From assembly GCA_002323515.1 (NCBI GenBank), contig DCQQ01000014.1, forward strand, positions 1 to 16,571: DNA of 16,571 bases, written 5' to 3'. Below are positions 8,601 to 15,478 of this stretch, piece after piece; positions within the stretch are counted from its first letter, which is position 1; each line of letters opens with the position of its first letter. Origin of the DNA: Balneolaceae bacterium UBA1514 (GTDB lineage: Bacteria > Bacteroidota > Rhodothermia > Balneolales > Balneolaceae). The translations under genes were made by a program, and so were the position numbers. Below the pieces are notes generated by a model, which ran no database searches, had not been told where the DNA came from, and saw nothing but the letters and a program-made list of their open reading frames with translations.

Positions 8601-8946
8601 ATTGGTCCAAACATCAATGCTGGCTCCGGAGCTTTTCGAGCAATTAGCCACACTTACAAAGCAGCAAGCAGCACTCAGTACTCAGCTGTATGGTGATCGA
8701 ATTCGCCGGTCTAAAGATATTTCAGTAGAACCCGCTATAGCTGGCCGTCTAAATCAGGTACTCTATGGACTTTCTGAAACCAGTTTACCCCCGACCCAAA
8801 CGCATCGCACAAATGTGACTTTAGCAAGGCAAGGATTTGATCAGTTCAAAGTGTCGCTGCAGGATTTTTGGTCTGAACTAGAGAAGTACGAAACCCAGGT
8901 ACAGCAGGCAGGGGTGCCGTACACTCCGGGAAGAAAGTTAAGGTGA
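5635..8946 (+). CDS. Large secreted BNR/Asp-box repeat protein (VPS10/sortilin-like beta-propeller, 'glycosyl hydrolase' family)
   Basis: The 1103-residue protein has a signal peptide (hydrophobic core FSLSFLFVISTSFSALA, likely cleavage after A30 before Q31), so it acts outside the cytoplasm. Eleven Asp-box motifs of the S/T-x-D/N-x-G-x-x-W/F type are visible, at about residues 91, 145, 196, 254, 304, 350, 394, 535, 607, 661 and 705 (for example SEDAGKSW and STDNGRTW). They imply one or two beta-propellers over residues 40-760. Residues 800-930 look beta-rich (GTYSVELYVLHNGK). About 930-1090 is a charged helical region. There is no C-terminal type IX sorting domain. Such proteins are often labelled glycosyl hydrolase or exo-alpha-sialidase, but the Asp-box is structural and does not prove sialidase activity. 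A peptide- or glycan-binding role is equally possible. Convergent with the GH10-like lipoprotein gene, 31 bases away. Confidence 0.88.
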   Translation: MSNHIAIRKTHLHFSLSFLFVISTSFSALAQNISTSEVWSIQELYESAARSMELRGIGPAAMGGRISDIKIDPNDPSTWYVAVGSGGVWKTVNSGTTWEAIFDDQTSYSIGTIEIDPNNSKVIWVGTGENVSGRHVAWGDGVYKSEDAGKSWEKMGLDGSDHIGRILVDPRNSDVILVAVEGPLWSSGGLRGVFRTTDAGKNWVQVLDNDEKTGATDLEFDPSNPDVIYAATYERRRKIWAFLAGGPGSGIHKSTDNGRTWKELSSGLPQADMGKIGLAVSPADPNLVYATIESDPANKGFYRSTDKGESWEKRNSYTSGGTGPHYYQEIEASPTNADVVVQMDVFYQVTRDGGATFNYLETGRSKHSDNHALWIDPTNIEHMLAGSDGGLYESFDEGKTWRFLSNLPIAQFYKIGVDNAEPFYNVVAGAQDLGTLIGPSRTLNGEGIRNQDWYVPLGADGYDATFDPTDPNIVYMEIQQGVLYRLDRRTEELMDIQPQPSPGDPAERFNWDAPIVISPHDNKTLYFGSQRVWKSMNRGDSWTPISGDLTTNTNPFELPMQDRVPGIDALYDNGAMSKFATLTAIAESPVQAGMLYTGSDDGLVHASEDDGQSWTQAADLPGMPPLSFINDIEASSHDAQTVFVAADAHKEGDYTPYIYRSTNRGKSWKNISGDLPDGVIVWSIKQDPVRSDLLFVGAENGMYFSYNAGLNWIKLAASAPTISYRDIELHERDHDLIGGTFGRGIYILDNYSPLRHIPDLAEHQSHTIFPVRDAWWYIEQTPMQASGMPSQGSAAYRAPNPPFGATISYYLADLPETAAQQRKSEVKALEADGKDIPFLGWEALRADALEDAPKTLLLIKDASGEPVRWLEGGQSRGFHRTTWDLRLPAPDPISFATPGFRPPWAGTPQGPLAAPGTYSVELYVLHNGKLEAQGSVQKFVVKPIPAIEGRDFEETFAFHKELNDLSREMSSAGRSLGEASNRLRHIEAALVQTSMLAPELFEQLATLTKQQAALSTQLYGDRIRRSKDISVEPAIAGRLNQVLYGLSETSLPPTQTHRTNVTLARQGFDQFKVSLQDFWSELEKYETQVQQAGVPYTPGRKLR

Positions 8947-8964
8947 TTTACGAATGAATAAGAT

Positions 8965-8973
8965 GGGGGGGGG
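8965..8973 (+). repeat. G9 homopolymer between convergent genes
   Basis: Nine consecutive guanines lie in the 31-base gap between the BNR gene stop and the stop of the convergent GH10-like gene. The tract is outside both coding regions, so slippage there would not alter either protein. It could affect 3' ends of transcripts or be an assembly-prone spot. Confidence 0.8.
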
Positions 8974-8977
8974 TGAA

Positions 8978-10051
8978 CTACTGTTTAGGTAGACTTTTTA
9001 ACACCTCCCAATGATCGGGCGTCATGGCTCCAATGTCAAAGACCGAGATACCTTTAGCTCCACCACTTCGGGCTTTTTCTACAGCGGTTTGTAGCTCCTC
9101 GGGGCTTAATGCAGGAATAAATAAACCCGCTACCACATCGAAACGCCCGTATGATTCACGGACGCCTTGTTCGGCTGAAAATTTAATCCATTCAAGATTT
9201 TGTCGGTAAAAATTGTGGTATAGCATGGGTAGTGCAATATCTAAATTCCAGCTGGCCCAATCTTGACGAACCATTTGCCGCGACATCACTGGAAAAGGAA
9301 ATACAGCGGCGCTAAGTTGCTTGCCGCGGGCATGTACTTCTTGGGCAATTTCATTCACTAAGCTAGTCACCGCATTTAGTCGATACTGAAGCCATTCGGT
9401 ACTGAGTTCGGGATGTTCAAAGTCCATCGGATCTTCCCCAAAAATCTCTTTGAATCCTTCTCTGGCAATAGGGTGGTATCCATAGTCGTATTCAGGAAAC
9501 TGCCGGTTTTGCACCAAATCATATTTGGGTTGTAGGTCAGCTCCTAAAATTACATCTACATAGCGTACATAATCTAGATGAACCGAACTGAGGCCCGGAA
9601 TATTAGCGTAGGATACCATGGTGGAAGTAATGTAGTCCCTAGCGCCTGGCGAAAAAGGAGATAGCCATTGGTAGTAGTCCACATAAGCTCGGTATTCATA
9701 CGAATTATCACCGTTTCGATTCACTGCGTACCATTCAGGATGTTTCACAGCCGTAGTATCACCAGGGCGGTTTAAGGTCCATACCCAGGCATGGATATTG
9801 ATGGAGTAATCTTGAGCCCACTTAACTACTTGAGCGGTTTCTTCAATTCCAGCAGATAAAAATAAGTCGCTAAGCCCTTGTTCCGAAAAGCTGGCCAATT
9901 CTTCTCTCCATTCCGCTTCAGTTTCAGCGATTCCGTCTCCAGTCCAAGCCGCAACCATAAATGAGTTTACCTCAGGCTGCTTATCTTCTTGCGGAGTAAA
10001 ACAGCTTAGTAGGCTTATGCTAAAGGTTATCAATAGTAGGTTATTTTTCAT
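8978..10051 (-). CDS. GH10-like lipoprotein (DUF187/GHL10 family putative glycoside hydrolase)
   Basis: The 357-residue protein has a short lipoprotein signal ending LLSC (cysteine 17) and should be surface- or periplasm-anchored. The body is a TIM-barrel of the glycosyl-hydrolase-like GHL10/DUF187 type: LSDLFLSAG (about 60-68), INIHAWVWTLNRPGD (84-98) and the family hallmark HLDYVRY (158-164), with a later FDIGAMTPDHW. Characterised relatives act on bacterial cell-wall or other complex glycans. The substrate here is unknown. The aspartate of HLDYVRY is a candidate catalytic or binding residue. Its ATG lies 11 bases inside the upstream CBM9-like gene and is preceded by AAGGA at a good distance, so the two are coupled. 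It is the last gene of the minus-strand cluster. Confidence 0.82.
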   Translation of the reverse strand: MKNNLLLITFSISLLSCFTPQEDKQPEVNSFMVAAWTGDGIAETEAEWREELASFSEQGLSDLFLSAGIEETAQVVKWAQDYSINIHAWVWTLNRPGDTTAVKHPEWYAVNRNGDNSYEYRAYVDYYQWLSPFSPGARDYITSTMVSYANIPGLSSVHLDYVRYVDVILGADLQPKYDLVQNRQFPEYDYGYHPIAREGFKEIFGEDPMDFEHPELSTEWLQYRLNAVTSLVNEIAQEVHARGKQLSAAVFPFPVMSRQMVRQDWASWNLDIALPMLYHNFYRQNLEWIKFSAEQGVRESYGRFDVVAGLFIPALSPEELQTAVEKARSGGAKGISVFDIGAMTPDHWEVLKSLPKQ

Positions 10052-11126
10052 ACGAATTCCTTATGTATCCATCTTGGTTTATGCACAATTTGTTGCCCAA
10101 CCGGTCCTTTAGTATGATTTCAAATCCAAGGTTAGTGGGTGAAAATTCAGCGTTATAAACATATCCATTGACCTCAAAATAAGAGCCTTCATCTACCAGA
10201 AATGACCTTGATTTTTCAGAGGTATTGTCTTGTAAAGCAAGTTGTTTTCTGTAAAGGTAAAAAAGTAACTGATATGCGCTGGCCGTCGATTGATCCAAAA
10301 AGGCGCGGTCAGTGCTATCTACTGAATTATCGACAAAGAATACGTACCCCCAATGCTCGGGTCGATGCATATCAACGGCCATTTGAGGACTCCACACCCA
10401 ATTATTTTCGGGTAATCGGCGACCATCCTTATCGGTTTTTTTCTCATAGGTACTACCATTGAGCTGATATTCCCACTGTACACGCGAAAAATTAACTCGC
10501 CATATGCTCCCTTCGCCAAATGAATGTCCTCGGTCAATCGCATTTACGGGCGCAATTGGGATGGCTAATTCAACCGACCACCCATTATCAATATCCGTTG
10601 GATCATTTAACGTACCTTGTATATCGACCCCCACTTTAGTCCCGTTCACATCCCACTCGTCCAGCACAGGACCATTTCTCCTGTAGGGTCGGGCCAGGAA
10701 TAAATCCCACAGTGTCCCTAAAGCATTGACCTCAAACTCTGCATAATAAGGCTGAAATTCATTGGGTTTAATGAACACCTCAAAGTCATTGTTGTAAAAA
10801 ATCACCGCATCTCGTTCCTCAATATCACCCCAAACATGCTCCTCATCCATTTCGGCATACACATAGAAATAGGTGTCATCCCACAACATTTTTACCCGTG
10901 TGTCATAGTAAGGTGCGTCCAAATCGGGACCTTGAATATCCATAAATAGATCGGTCCACTCAGCATCATTCCAAGCCGCCTCATTGGCTAGCCCATCTAG
11001 AGTTAATGCTTCCTTTGTTTTGTTAACCACATAGTGCTTAGGTAAGACAAGGTCTAAATTTTTTCGGGTTGATGGCGCCCCGCAGCTCAAACAAATCCCT
11101 AATCCTAGCAGGATAAATTTGTTCAC
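10041..11126 (-). CDS. CBM9-like carbohydrate-binding lipoprotein
   Basis: The protein belongs to the CBM9-like beta-sandwich group: EALTLDGLANEAAWNDAEWT (about 38-57), then MLWDDTYFYVYAEMDEEHVW, DAVIFYNNDFEVFIKP and the late GSIWRVNFSRVQWEY. These match the 'family 9-like' domains found in bacterial xylanases and related surface proteins. I chose GTG at 11126 as the start (361 aa). It follows an AGAGGA Shine-Dalgarno sequence by 6 bases and gives MNKFILLGLGICLSC, a compact lipoprotein signal with cysteine 15. A TTG two codons upstream would touch the Shine-Dalgarno. The GTG shares one base with the TAG of the preceding gene (GTAGTG), and the downstream GH10-like gene overlaps it by 11 bases. 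It probably binds a glycan for its neighbour. No catalytic motif is seen. Confidence 0.82.
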   Translation of the reverse strand: MNKFILLGLGICLSCGAPSTRKNLDLVLPKHYVVNKTKEALTLDGLANEAAWNDAEWTDLFMDIQGPDLDAPYYDTRVKMLWDDTYFYVYAEMDEEHVWGDIEERDAVIFYNNDFEVFIKPNEFQPYYAEFEVNALGTLWDLFLARPYRRNGPVLDEWDVNGTKVGVDIQGTLNDPTDIDNGWSVELAIPIAPVNAIDRGHSFGEGSIWRVNFSRVQWEYQLNGSTYEKKTDKDGRRLPENNWVWSPQMAVDMHRPEHWGYVFFVDNSVDSTDRAFLDQSTASAYQLLFYLYRKQLALQDNTSEKSRSFLVDEGSYFEVNGYVYNAEFSPTNLGFEIILKDRLGNKLCINQDGYIRNSYEK

Positions 11127-12139
11127 TACCAATCCTCTGTTATAGCTGGGGTTCCTGGGAAATCAATACTAAATTCCCCATAAATTGGATCATAATAGTA
11201 CCCGCTTTCCATATAATCAGGGTTCCAGTTCTTACTACCGTCCGATTCTAATACATAGAGATAAGGAGATAACAACAAGCGCTCAAGGTGCCAACGGCCC
11301 TCCTTTCCAGACGGAATCTCTTCACCGTTACCATAAACCATTAACCCACCATCGGCATATACTTCGTGCTCTGGACTAATATCCATATACTCGTGACTAA
11401 CATTCATCACTTTATGCCCAATTTCATGGGCGATGGTGCGGCGCTGCCGATCGGATCGCTCGAGATTCGACAAGCTAATGACTCCCCGGTAGGGCATAGG
11501 TATGGTTCCAGGATAGGAGTAGGAAGGAAACGAAAGCCCGCCTGTTCGAACGGTCTTCATGGTCCAGTTTCGGCCTTCTGAAACGGTTAAAAAAGGATAA
11601 AAAACATCTTGAAATACCACAAAATAAAGAGTTCGATGACTGTTTTCCTCCACTTCAATAATATGTTCTAGGGCCTGAGCGGCATGTTCAGTAAGCTCTG
11701 CCGGGTGCCGCTGGCTGTGTTTATACAGGTTGATGTATCCGGTATTCGGAATTCCAGGGACTTTATTGGCTTGAATAGAAAGATAAGAAGGGTGTATCTG
11801 CCCTGTTTTGATCCACAGCACATTTATTTGAACTCCTGTTGGTGCATAAATCTCTTTGGCAGCTTCAAGGCCAGTTAGAAGACGCTCAAGGGTTACCTTT
11901 TTAAACTCAGGATCTAAATTGGATGGAAGGTAGACCCCCACATCCATGGTGGGTTTACCAAGCTTAATATCAGCATTGAGCGTTTCATAATCAATGGAAT
12001 CGATGATGGTCCACTCCGCCTTGCTGATAGAATTGTTTATAGCGCTAGAATTAGCAGATGAGCTTGTTTCATTCAAGGAACAGTGCACATTTAGGGATGC
12101 GAATAAGCCTATAAAAAGGATGGGTAGTTTAGGGTTCAT
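11126..12139 (-). CDS. Exported putative zinc metalloprotease, metzincin-like, with unusual ligand spacing
   Basis: From the ATG at 12139 the product has 337 residues. It begins MNPKLPILFIGLFASLNVHC, a lipoprotein-type signal with an imperfect lipobox (cysteine 20), followed by a Ser/Asn-rich linker. A zinc-binding motif HEIGH lies at 238-242, with the next histidine at 249 (HEIGHKVMNVSH) and a possible Met-turn GLMVYGNG at 265-272 (Met 267). This suggests a metzincin-like secreted protease. The third ligand is one residue further away than in the standard HExxHxxGxxH, and the glycine is Met. The frame is open up to 12238, but the extra upstream residues would bury the signal peptide mid-chain. 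The family is not recognised beyond these motifs. The stop shares one base with the GTG of the CBM9-like gene, implying coupling. Confidence 0.72.
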   Translation of the reverse strand: MNPKLPILFIGLFASLNVHCSLNETSSSANSSAINNSISKAEWTIIDSIDYETLNADIKLGKPTMDVGVYLPSNLDPEFKKVTLERLLTGLEAAKEIYAPTGVQINVLWIKTGQIHPSYLSIQANKVPGIPNTGYINLYKHSQRHPAELTEHAAQALEHIIEVEENSHRTLYFVVFQDVFYPFLTVSEGRNWTMKTVRTGGLSFPSYSYPGTIPMPYRGVISLSNLERSDRQRRTIAHEIGHKVMNVSHEYMDISPEHEVYADGGLMVYGNGEEIPSGKEGRWHLERLLLSPYLYVLESDGSKNWNPDYMESGYYYDPIYGEFSIDFPGTPAITEDW

Positions 12140-12226
12140 ATAGGTGAATGGAATAAAATTGATTAAAAAAGTACATGCATGCTCAAAGTAAAAAAATAGT
12201 CGAAATGATAAAGATGCCATACATAG

Positions 12227-12245
12227 ATACATCATCATAATGTAT
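12227..12245. repeat. Short inverted repeat in the gap between serine hydrolase and metalloprotease genes
   Basis: ATACAT-N7-ATGTAT lies in the 172-base gap between two same-strand genes, about 90 bases upstream of the metalloprotease start. The gap is AT-rich and probably carries the promoter of the downstream trio. The dyad may be an operator, but in such AT-rich sequence chance is not excluded. Confidence 0.2.
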
Positions 12246-12311
12246 AGGTATTACGTATTTCTTGTATGATAATCGGTATTAAACTTGGATAAGGCTCTTT
12301 ATGAAAAAGTA

Positions 12312-13541
12312 TTAATCCATAGAAACTATCACCCGCTCTATTAACCCGTTCATACCGGCGCCTTGTATCCAACGAGCTACAATAACTAAGTCATTTTCAG
12401 GGTCTACATACACCATATTATTACCCGCACCAAGATGCCAGAAAGCAGATTCAGGGGCCGAAGGCATCGCTTCTTTTTCAGGATTGAGAAAGTAATTCAT
12501 GTACCCGTAATTCGGCCGGGCCTGAGTTGGACTTTTTGACATTGAGATCCATTCTTTGGACAGGATCTGTTCTTCGTTCCAACTGCCCTCGCGCAAGGTT
12601 AACAAACCGAAACGAGCTTGATCCCTAGCACTAATAAACATACCACCACCCCAATGCCCCCCTCCACTAACGCTCTGCATTTGCTCGCCGTCAATTAGTA
12701 CCCAAGAATTTTCATATCCATGCCATCGCCAAGTGGGTGAGGCTCCAATTTTGTCCATGAGATGTTCTTTGAGTACTTGCGGAAGTGGTTTTCGCCATAC
12801 ATTCAAGGCAGCCAAAGCCAATAGATTGACTCGAACATCATTGTATTCCCAAACACTTCCCGGTGTATGACGTTCACGAGTGATCCATTTGCTTCGCTCT
12901 CCGGAGGGACGATCGGCCCAGTCGGGCTTCCCGAATAGGGTCCCTTCCCAGTCGGAGGTTTGTTGGAGTAAATGCTCCCATGTAATGGCTGCGTTATGCT
13001 TTGTTTGAAAGGGTTCTACAAAATGGACTTCTCCAACCTGGGCACCTTTATCTCTATTGTATATGTCTTCGATGACCAATACAGGTCCCATGTAGGAGGC
13101 GACCTCGTCTTGAACATCCTTAATAAGCCCTGCATCCCAAGCCAAGCCAACGGTTGAACTCAGAAAACTTTTGGTTACGCTGTGGGTCATATCGACCCGA
13201 AAGGGTTCTCCCCACTCCGCTACGATATAGCCATTTTTTACGATGATTCCAGTCATTTCACCACGGCTTTTAAAAGGTCCTATGCCATCGCCAAAGGGTT
13301 CTCTTCCAAAGGTGCCATAATGGTTGATTTCCATATTTCGTGGGTTTTCACTTTCCATGGAAATGGCAAAGTCGATTGCTTCTTGTAATTTTTCGGGATC
13401 AAAGCCAGCAGCTGCTGGGCTCAGCATTTCCCATTCCCCCCAACTACCCGGAAAGTAGGGCTCGGTAGAGGTAGGGTTTTGGGCGTTTGCTGAAACCCGT
13501 AAAAGAAAAAACAGAAGGACAAAAGATGTAAGGAATCGCAT
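12312..13541 (-). CDS. Secreted serine hydrolase of the beta-lactamase/penicillin-binding fold (class C-like)
   Basis: Starting at ATG 13541 the protein has 409 residues and a signal peptide MRFLTSFVLLFFLLRVSANA with likely cleavage before Q21. The SxxK catalytic motif is SVTK (121-124). The second motif region reads WEYNDVRVN, with Tyr 233 and Asp 235 where class C enzymes have Y-x-N. The third is H-L-G (in FWHLGAGNNMVYVDP) in place of K-T-G. This is the pattern of esterase/peptidase-type members of the fold, not of true beta-lactamases. Likely substrates are esters, D-amino peptides or similar, and no specific substrate can be assigned. A longer frame to 13613 runs into the preceding gene and lacks a sensible signal. 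It begins 10 bases after the stop of the S10 carboxypeptidase gene, so the two are probably cotranscribed. Confidence 0.88.
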   Translation of the reverse strand: MRFLTSFVLLFFLLRVSANAQNPTSTEPYFPGSWGEWEMLSPAAAGFDPEKLQEAIDFAISMESENPRNMEINHYGTFGREPFGDGIGPFKSRGEMTGIIVKNGYIVAEWGEPFRVDMTHSVTKSFLSSTVGLAWDAGLIKDVQDEVASYMGPVLVIEDIYNRDKGAQVGEVHFVEPFQTKHNAAITWEHLLQQTSDWEGTLFGKPDWADRPSGERSKWITRERHTPGSVWEYNDVRVNLLALAALNVWRKPLPQVLKEHLMDKIGASPTWRWHGYENSWVLIDGEQMQSVSGGGHWGGGMFISARDQARFGLLTLREGSWNEEQILSKEWISMSKSPTQARPNYGYMNYFLNPEKEAMPSAPESAFWHLGAGNNMVYVDPENDLVIVARWIQGAGMNGLIERVIVSMD

Positions 13542-13551
13542 GATGTATACT

Positions 13552-15138
13552 CTAATATTTAGCAGGAGTTCCCGCAGGAGCGAGACTTTTCTGGATAAAG
13601 GAACGAATATCATCGTTGGAATTTTTTAAATCCTCTCGGCGCAAGTACATCATGTGGCCGCTTCGGTAGCCTTTGAAATCGAGTCGTTCTTTCATTTTTC
13701 CAGATGGATCTAGATGCCACATCGTGTATTTAGCGTCGTAATACGTGGTTGCGCCGTCGTAGTACCCACTTTGAATTAGTACATGCATGTAAGGATTTTG
13801 AGCCATTGCCCCGCGTAACTGCTCACCGGATCGGTCCCCGCTTCTATCCCATGGGTTCACAGGGCCAAACATATTGTATTTAACATCGGTTTCATAGTTA
13901 AGATGTTGCTTAAAGTACATGTTGATGGCTGGTGTAAACGAGTGTAGCCAAGAGGTAAGTTCGGAGTTGAAGTCGGGTCTGGCACCGGCATCAGAGCGAT
14001 CTAGCCCTTTATAACGTGAGTCTAATCGACCAACAGTATGCCCTTCATGACGTAGTAGATCCTTCCAAAAGAATGAAGTTGGGACATCTAGGTTGTGTTG
14101 TCGGATAACCTCTTCAGATAGCCCAGAATACCGAGCAAATTGTGCGATGGCATGTTCTTTTTCTTCTTCGCTCATCCAAGCCCCTTTGGCGAGAATGGGG
14201 ATGAGTTTGTTTTGAGTAAACTGTTCAGACGCTTCTAATGCATCGAGCAAATCCATCGATTGAAGTTCTTCATGAAGCTGCTCGTGATACCAGGCTGCTG
14301 CTGTATAATAAGGCAATCGATTGGCTTGATTTACGGGGCCGGATCGATCGATTCCCAAACTGGTAGGTGATACTAAAATGACACCATTAATGTACATCCA
14401 ATGACGGTTTTGAAGTACATTAGCTAAGCCGGATACTCGGGTAGTTCCATAGCTTTCCCCAATGAGGTATTTCGGGGAGGACCATCGGTCAACGCGGCTT
14501 ACAAAGGTATTAATCCACTCAGCCAGATAGTCAATATCCTGATTTACGCCAAAGAATTGTTTTCTATCGGCTTCTGGATGGAGAATTCGGGAATAACCTG
14601 TATTCACTGGATTTATAAACACAATATCTGCCACATCTAAGATTGAATATGGGTTATCTTGAAATCCATAAGGTTGGATTGGGTACCCTTCGTCATCAAT
14701 ATTCAATACGCTTGGACCGGTGTATGCTAAGTGCATCCACACCGAAGCCGATCCAGGTCCTCCATTGAACGAGATGACCAAGGGTCTTCGCTCGGTGGAT
14801 TCTACATCAGTACGTTCATAAAAGGTATAAAAAAGTGCCGCCTGAACAACGCCATGATCATCCCAAACAGGTTGGGTCCCGGCAGTAGCTCGGTAGGGGA
14901 CTTTTTTGCCGTTGATGGTAACGGTATGCTCGGATACCGATGCCGATTCGGCAGAAAGGATTCGAGTTGGAGTCATCTGTGGTTGATGGGTCCCCTCAAA
15001 GCTGTCTTCGCCTATCCATACGGATTCACTTGTTTGCTGTTGGGCATTCACAGGAGTATAAAAAAGCCCTGTAAATAGTAACAGAGAGGCTAAAAAAGAG
15101 CTAGTTCTTGAGAGAAAAAAAGATATTGTTGGGTTCAT
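13552..15138 (-). CDS. Secreted serine carboxypeptidase (peptidase family S10)
   Basis: Family S10 enzymes remove C-terminal residues from peptides with a Ser-Asp-His triad in an alpha/beta-hydrolase fold. Numbered from the ATG at 15138 (528 aa), the oxyanion region NGGPGSAS starts at 125, the nucleophile is Ser 229 in GESYGTTR, the aspartate is 461 in GYYDGAT and the histidine is 495 in RSGHMMY. A signal peptide ends TPVNA before Q33. Another ATG six codons upstream (15156) is possible. I prefer 15138 because it gives a compact signal peptide like those of neighbouring genes. The protein should act in the periplasm or outside the cell on peptides. It heads the minus-strand cluster, with the serine hydrolase gene 10 bases downstream. 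Confidence 0.92.
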   Translation of the reverse strand: MNPTISFFLSRTSSFLASLLLFTGLFYTPVNAQQQTSESVWIGEDSFEGTHQPQMTPTRILSAESASVSEHTVTINGKKVPYRATAGTQPVWDDHGVVQAALFYTFYERTDVESTERRPLVISFNGGPGSASVWMHLAYTGPSVLNIDDEGYPIQPYGFQDNPYSILDVADIVFINPVNTGYSRILHPEADRKQFFGVNQDIDYLAEWINTFVSRVDRWSSPKYLIGESYGTTRVSGLANVLQNRHWMYINGVILVSPTSLGIDRSGPVNQANRLPYYTAAAWYHEQLHEELQSMDLLDALEASEQFTQNKLIPILAKGAWMSEEEKEHAIAQFARYSGLSEEVIRQHNLDVPTSFFWKDLLRHEGHTVGRLDSRYKGLDRSDAGARPDFNSELTSWLHSFTPAINMYFKQHLNYETDVKYNMFGPVNPWDRSGDRSGEQLRGAMAQNPYMHVLIQSGYYDGATTYYDAKYTMWHLDPSGKMKERLDFKGYRSGHMMYLRREDLKNSNDDIRSFIQKSLAPAGTPAKY

Positions 15139-15188
15139 TGAAGATGGGTGAAACATAGCTATGGTCTATTCGTATTGGGTTAGGTGTT

Positions 15189-15217
15189 TGTTGGGCGCGT
15201 AATGCTAAGTCCCAACA
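15189..15217. repeat. Perfect 7-bp inverted repeat upstream of the S10 carboxypeptidase gene
   Basis: TGTTGGG and CCCAACA are separated by 15 bases, about 50-80 bases upstream of the S10 start on the minus strand. This could be an operator of the hydrolase cluster or a hairpin in its leader. There is no T tract on either side to make it a terminator. Confidence 0.4.
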
Positions 15218-15306
15218 TAAATTAAAAGTAGGTTAAACTGTTAAGTAATCTCTAGAATGTAATGGCTCTGCCCAAAAAGAAAAATGCTTTTTTAGAGAAT
15301 TGGTAG

Positions 15307-15334
15307 TTGTCATATTAGGTGACAGTAATATAAT
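15307..15334 (+). promoter_or_regulatory. Strong candidate sigma-70 promoter upstream of the YeeE-like pseudogene
   Basis: TTGTCA (15307-15312, 5/6 match to TTGACA) and TATAAT (15329-15334, perfect) are 16 bases apart on the plus strand. An inverted repeat TGTCA-N7-TGACA (15308-15324) overlaps the -35 hexamer and spacer, where a repressor could block polymerase. The start site would be about 135 bases before the pseudogene ATG, leaving a long leader that contains the hairpin at 15422-15463. Confidence 0.45.
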
Positions 15335-15421
15335 GTATGAAAAGCTTCGTATTATTGTTGAATTCGTGCTCACAAACGTAGCTCTTTCGGGCACAATGTA
15401 CCGCGGAATTTATCATAAGTA

Positions 15422-15463
15422 GTTAATTGAGTATTCTATGGAATCTCTACTCAACCAATTAAC
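15422..15463 (+). promoter_or_regulatory. Imperfect leader hairpin before the YeeE-like gene
   Basis: GTTAATT (15422-15428) pairs with AATTAAC (15457-15463), GAGTA (15429-15433) with TACTC (15448-15452), and TTC (15434-15436) with GAA (15441-15443) around a TATG loop. Two four-base bulges lie on the 3' side. The structure ends 15 bases before the ATG, so it could affect ribosome access. No known riboswitch class is recognised. Confidence 0.4.
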
Positions 15464-15478
15464 ACACGAAGTTTCATC

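Larger units (their letters stand above)
15139..15478. other. Non-coding divergent region with promoter and hairpin signals
   Basis: About 340 bases lie between the S10 gene start and the YeeE-like pseudogene. I find no convincing gene in it; the longest plus-strand frame after the putative -10 box is about 28 codons. It holds an inverted repeat TGTTGGG-N15-CCCAACA (15189-15217) close to the S10 gene start, a sigma-70-like promoter at 15307-15334, and a long imperfect hairpin at 15422-15463 just before the pseudogene start. Confidence 0.6.

Noticed and set aside
12140..12238. Extended N-terminus of the metalloprotease-like gene up to 12238.
   Set aside because: The extra residues are hydrophobic and Cys-rich without a sensible signal, and would bury the clear signal peptide that starts at 12139.
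13542..13613. Extended N-terminus of the serine hydrolase gene overlapping the S10 gene.
   Set aside because: It would place 24 residues before a complete signal peptide; ATG 13541 gives a standard export signal.
15189..15217. Resemblance to an integron attC core: GTTTGTTGGGC on the plus strand and GCCCAACAAAC on the minus strand.
   Set aside because: A matching partner half-site at attC distance (about 60-140 bases) is not present on either side, and no cassette-like ORF lies between. Only one core-like sequence is seen.
15337..15423. Short plus-strand ORF (about 28 codons) just after the TATAAT box.
   Set aside because: Its ATG would lie essentially at the transcription start, without a leader or ribosome binding site, and it has no recognisable features.
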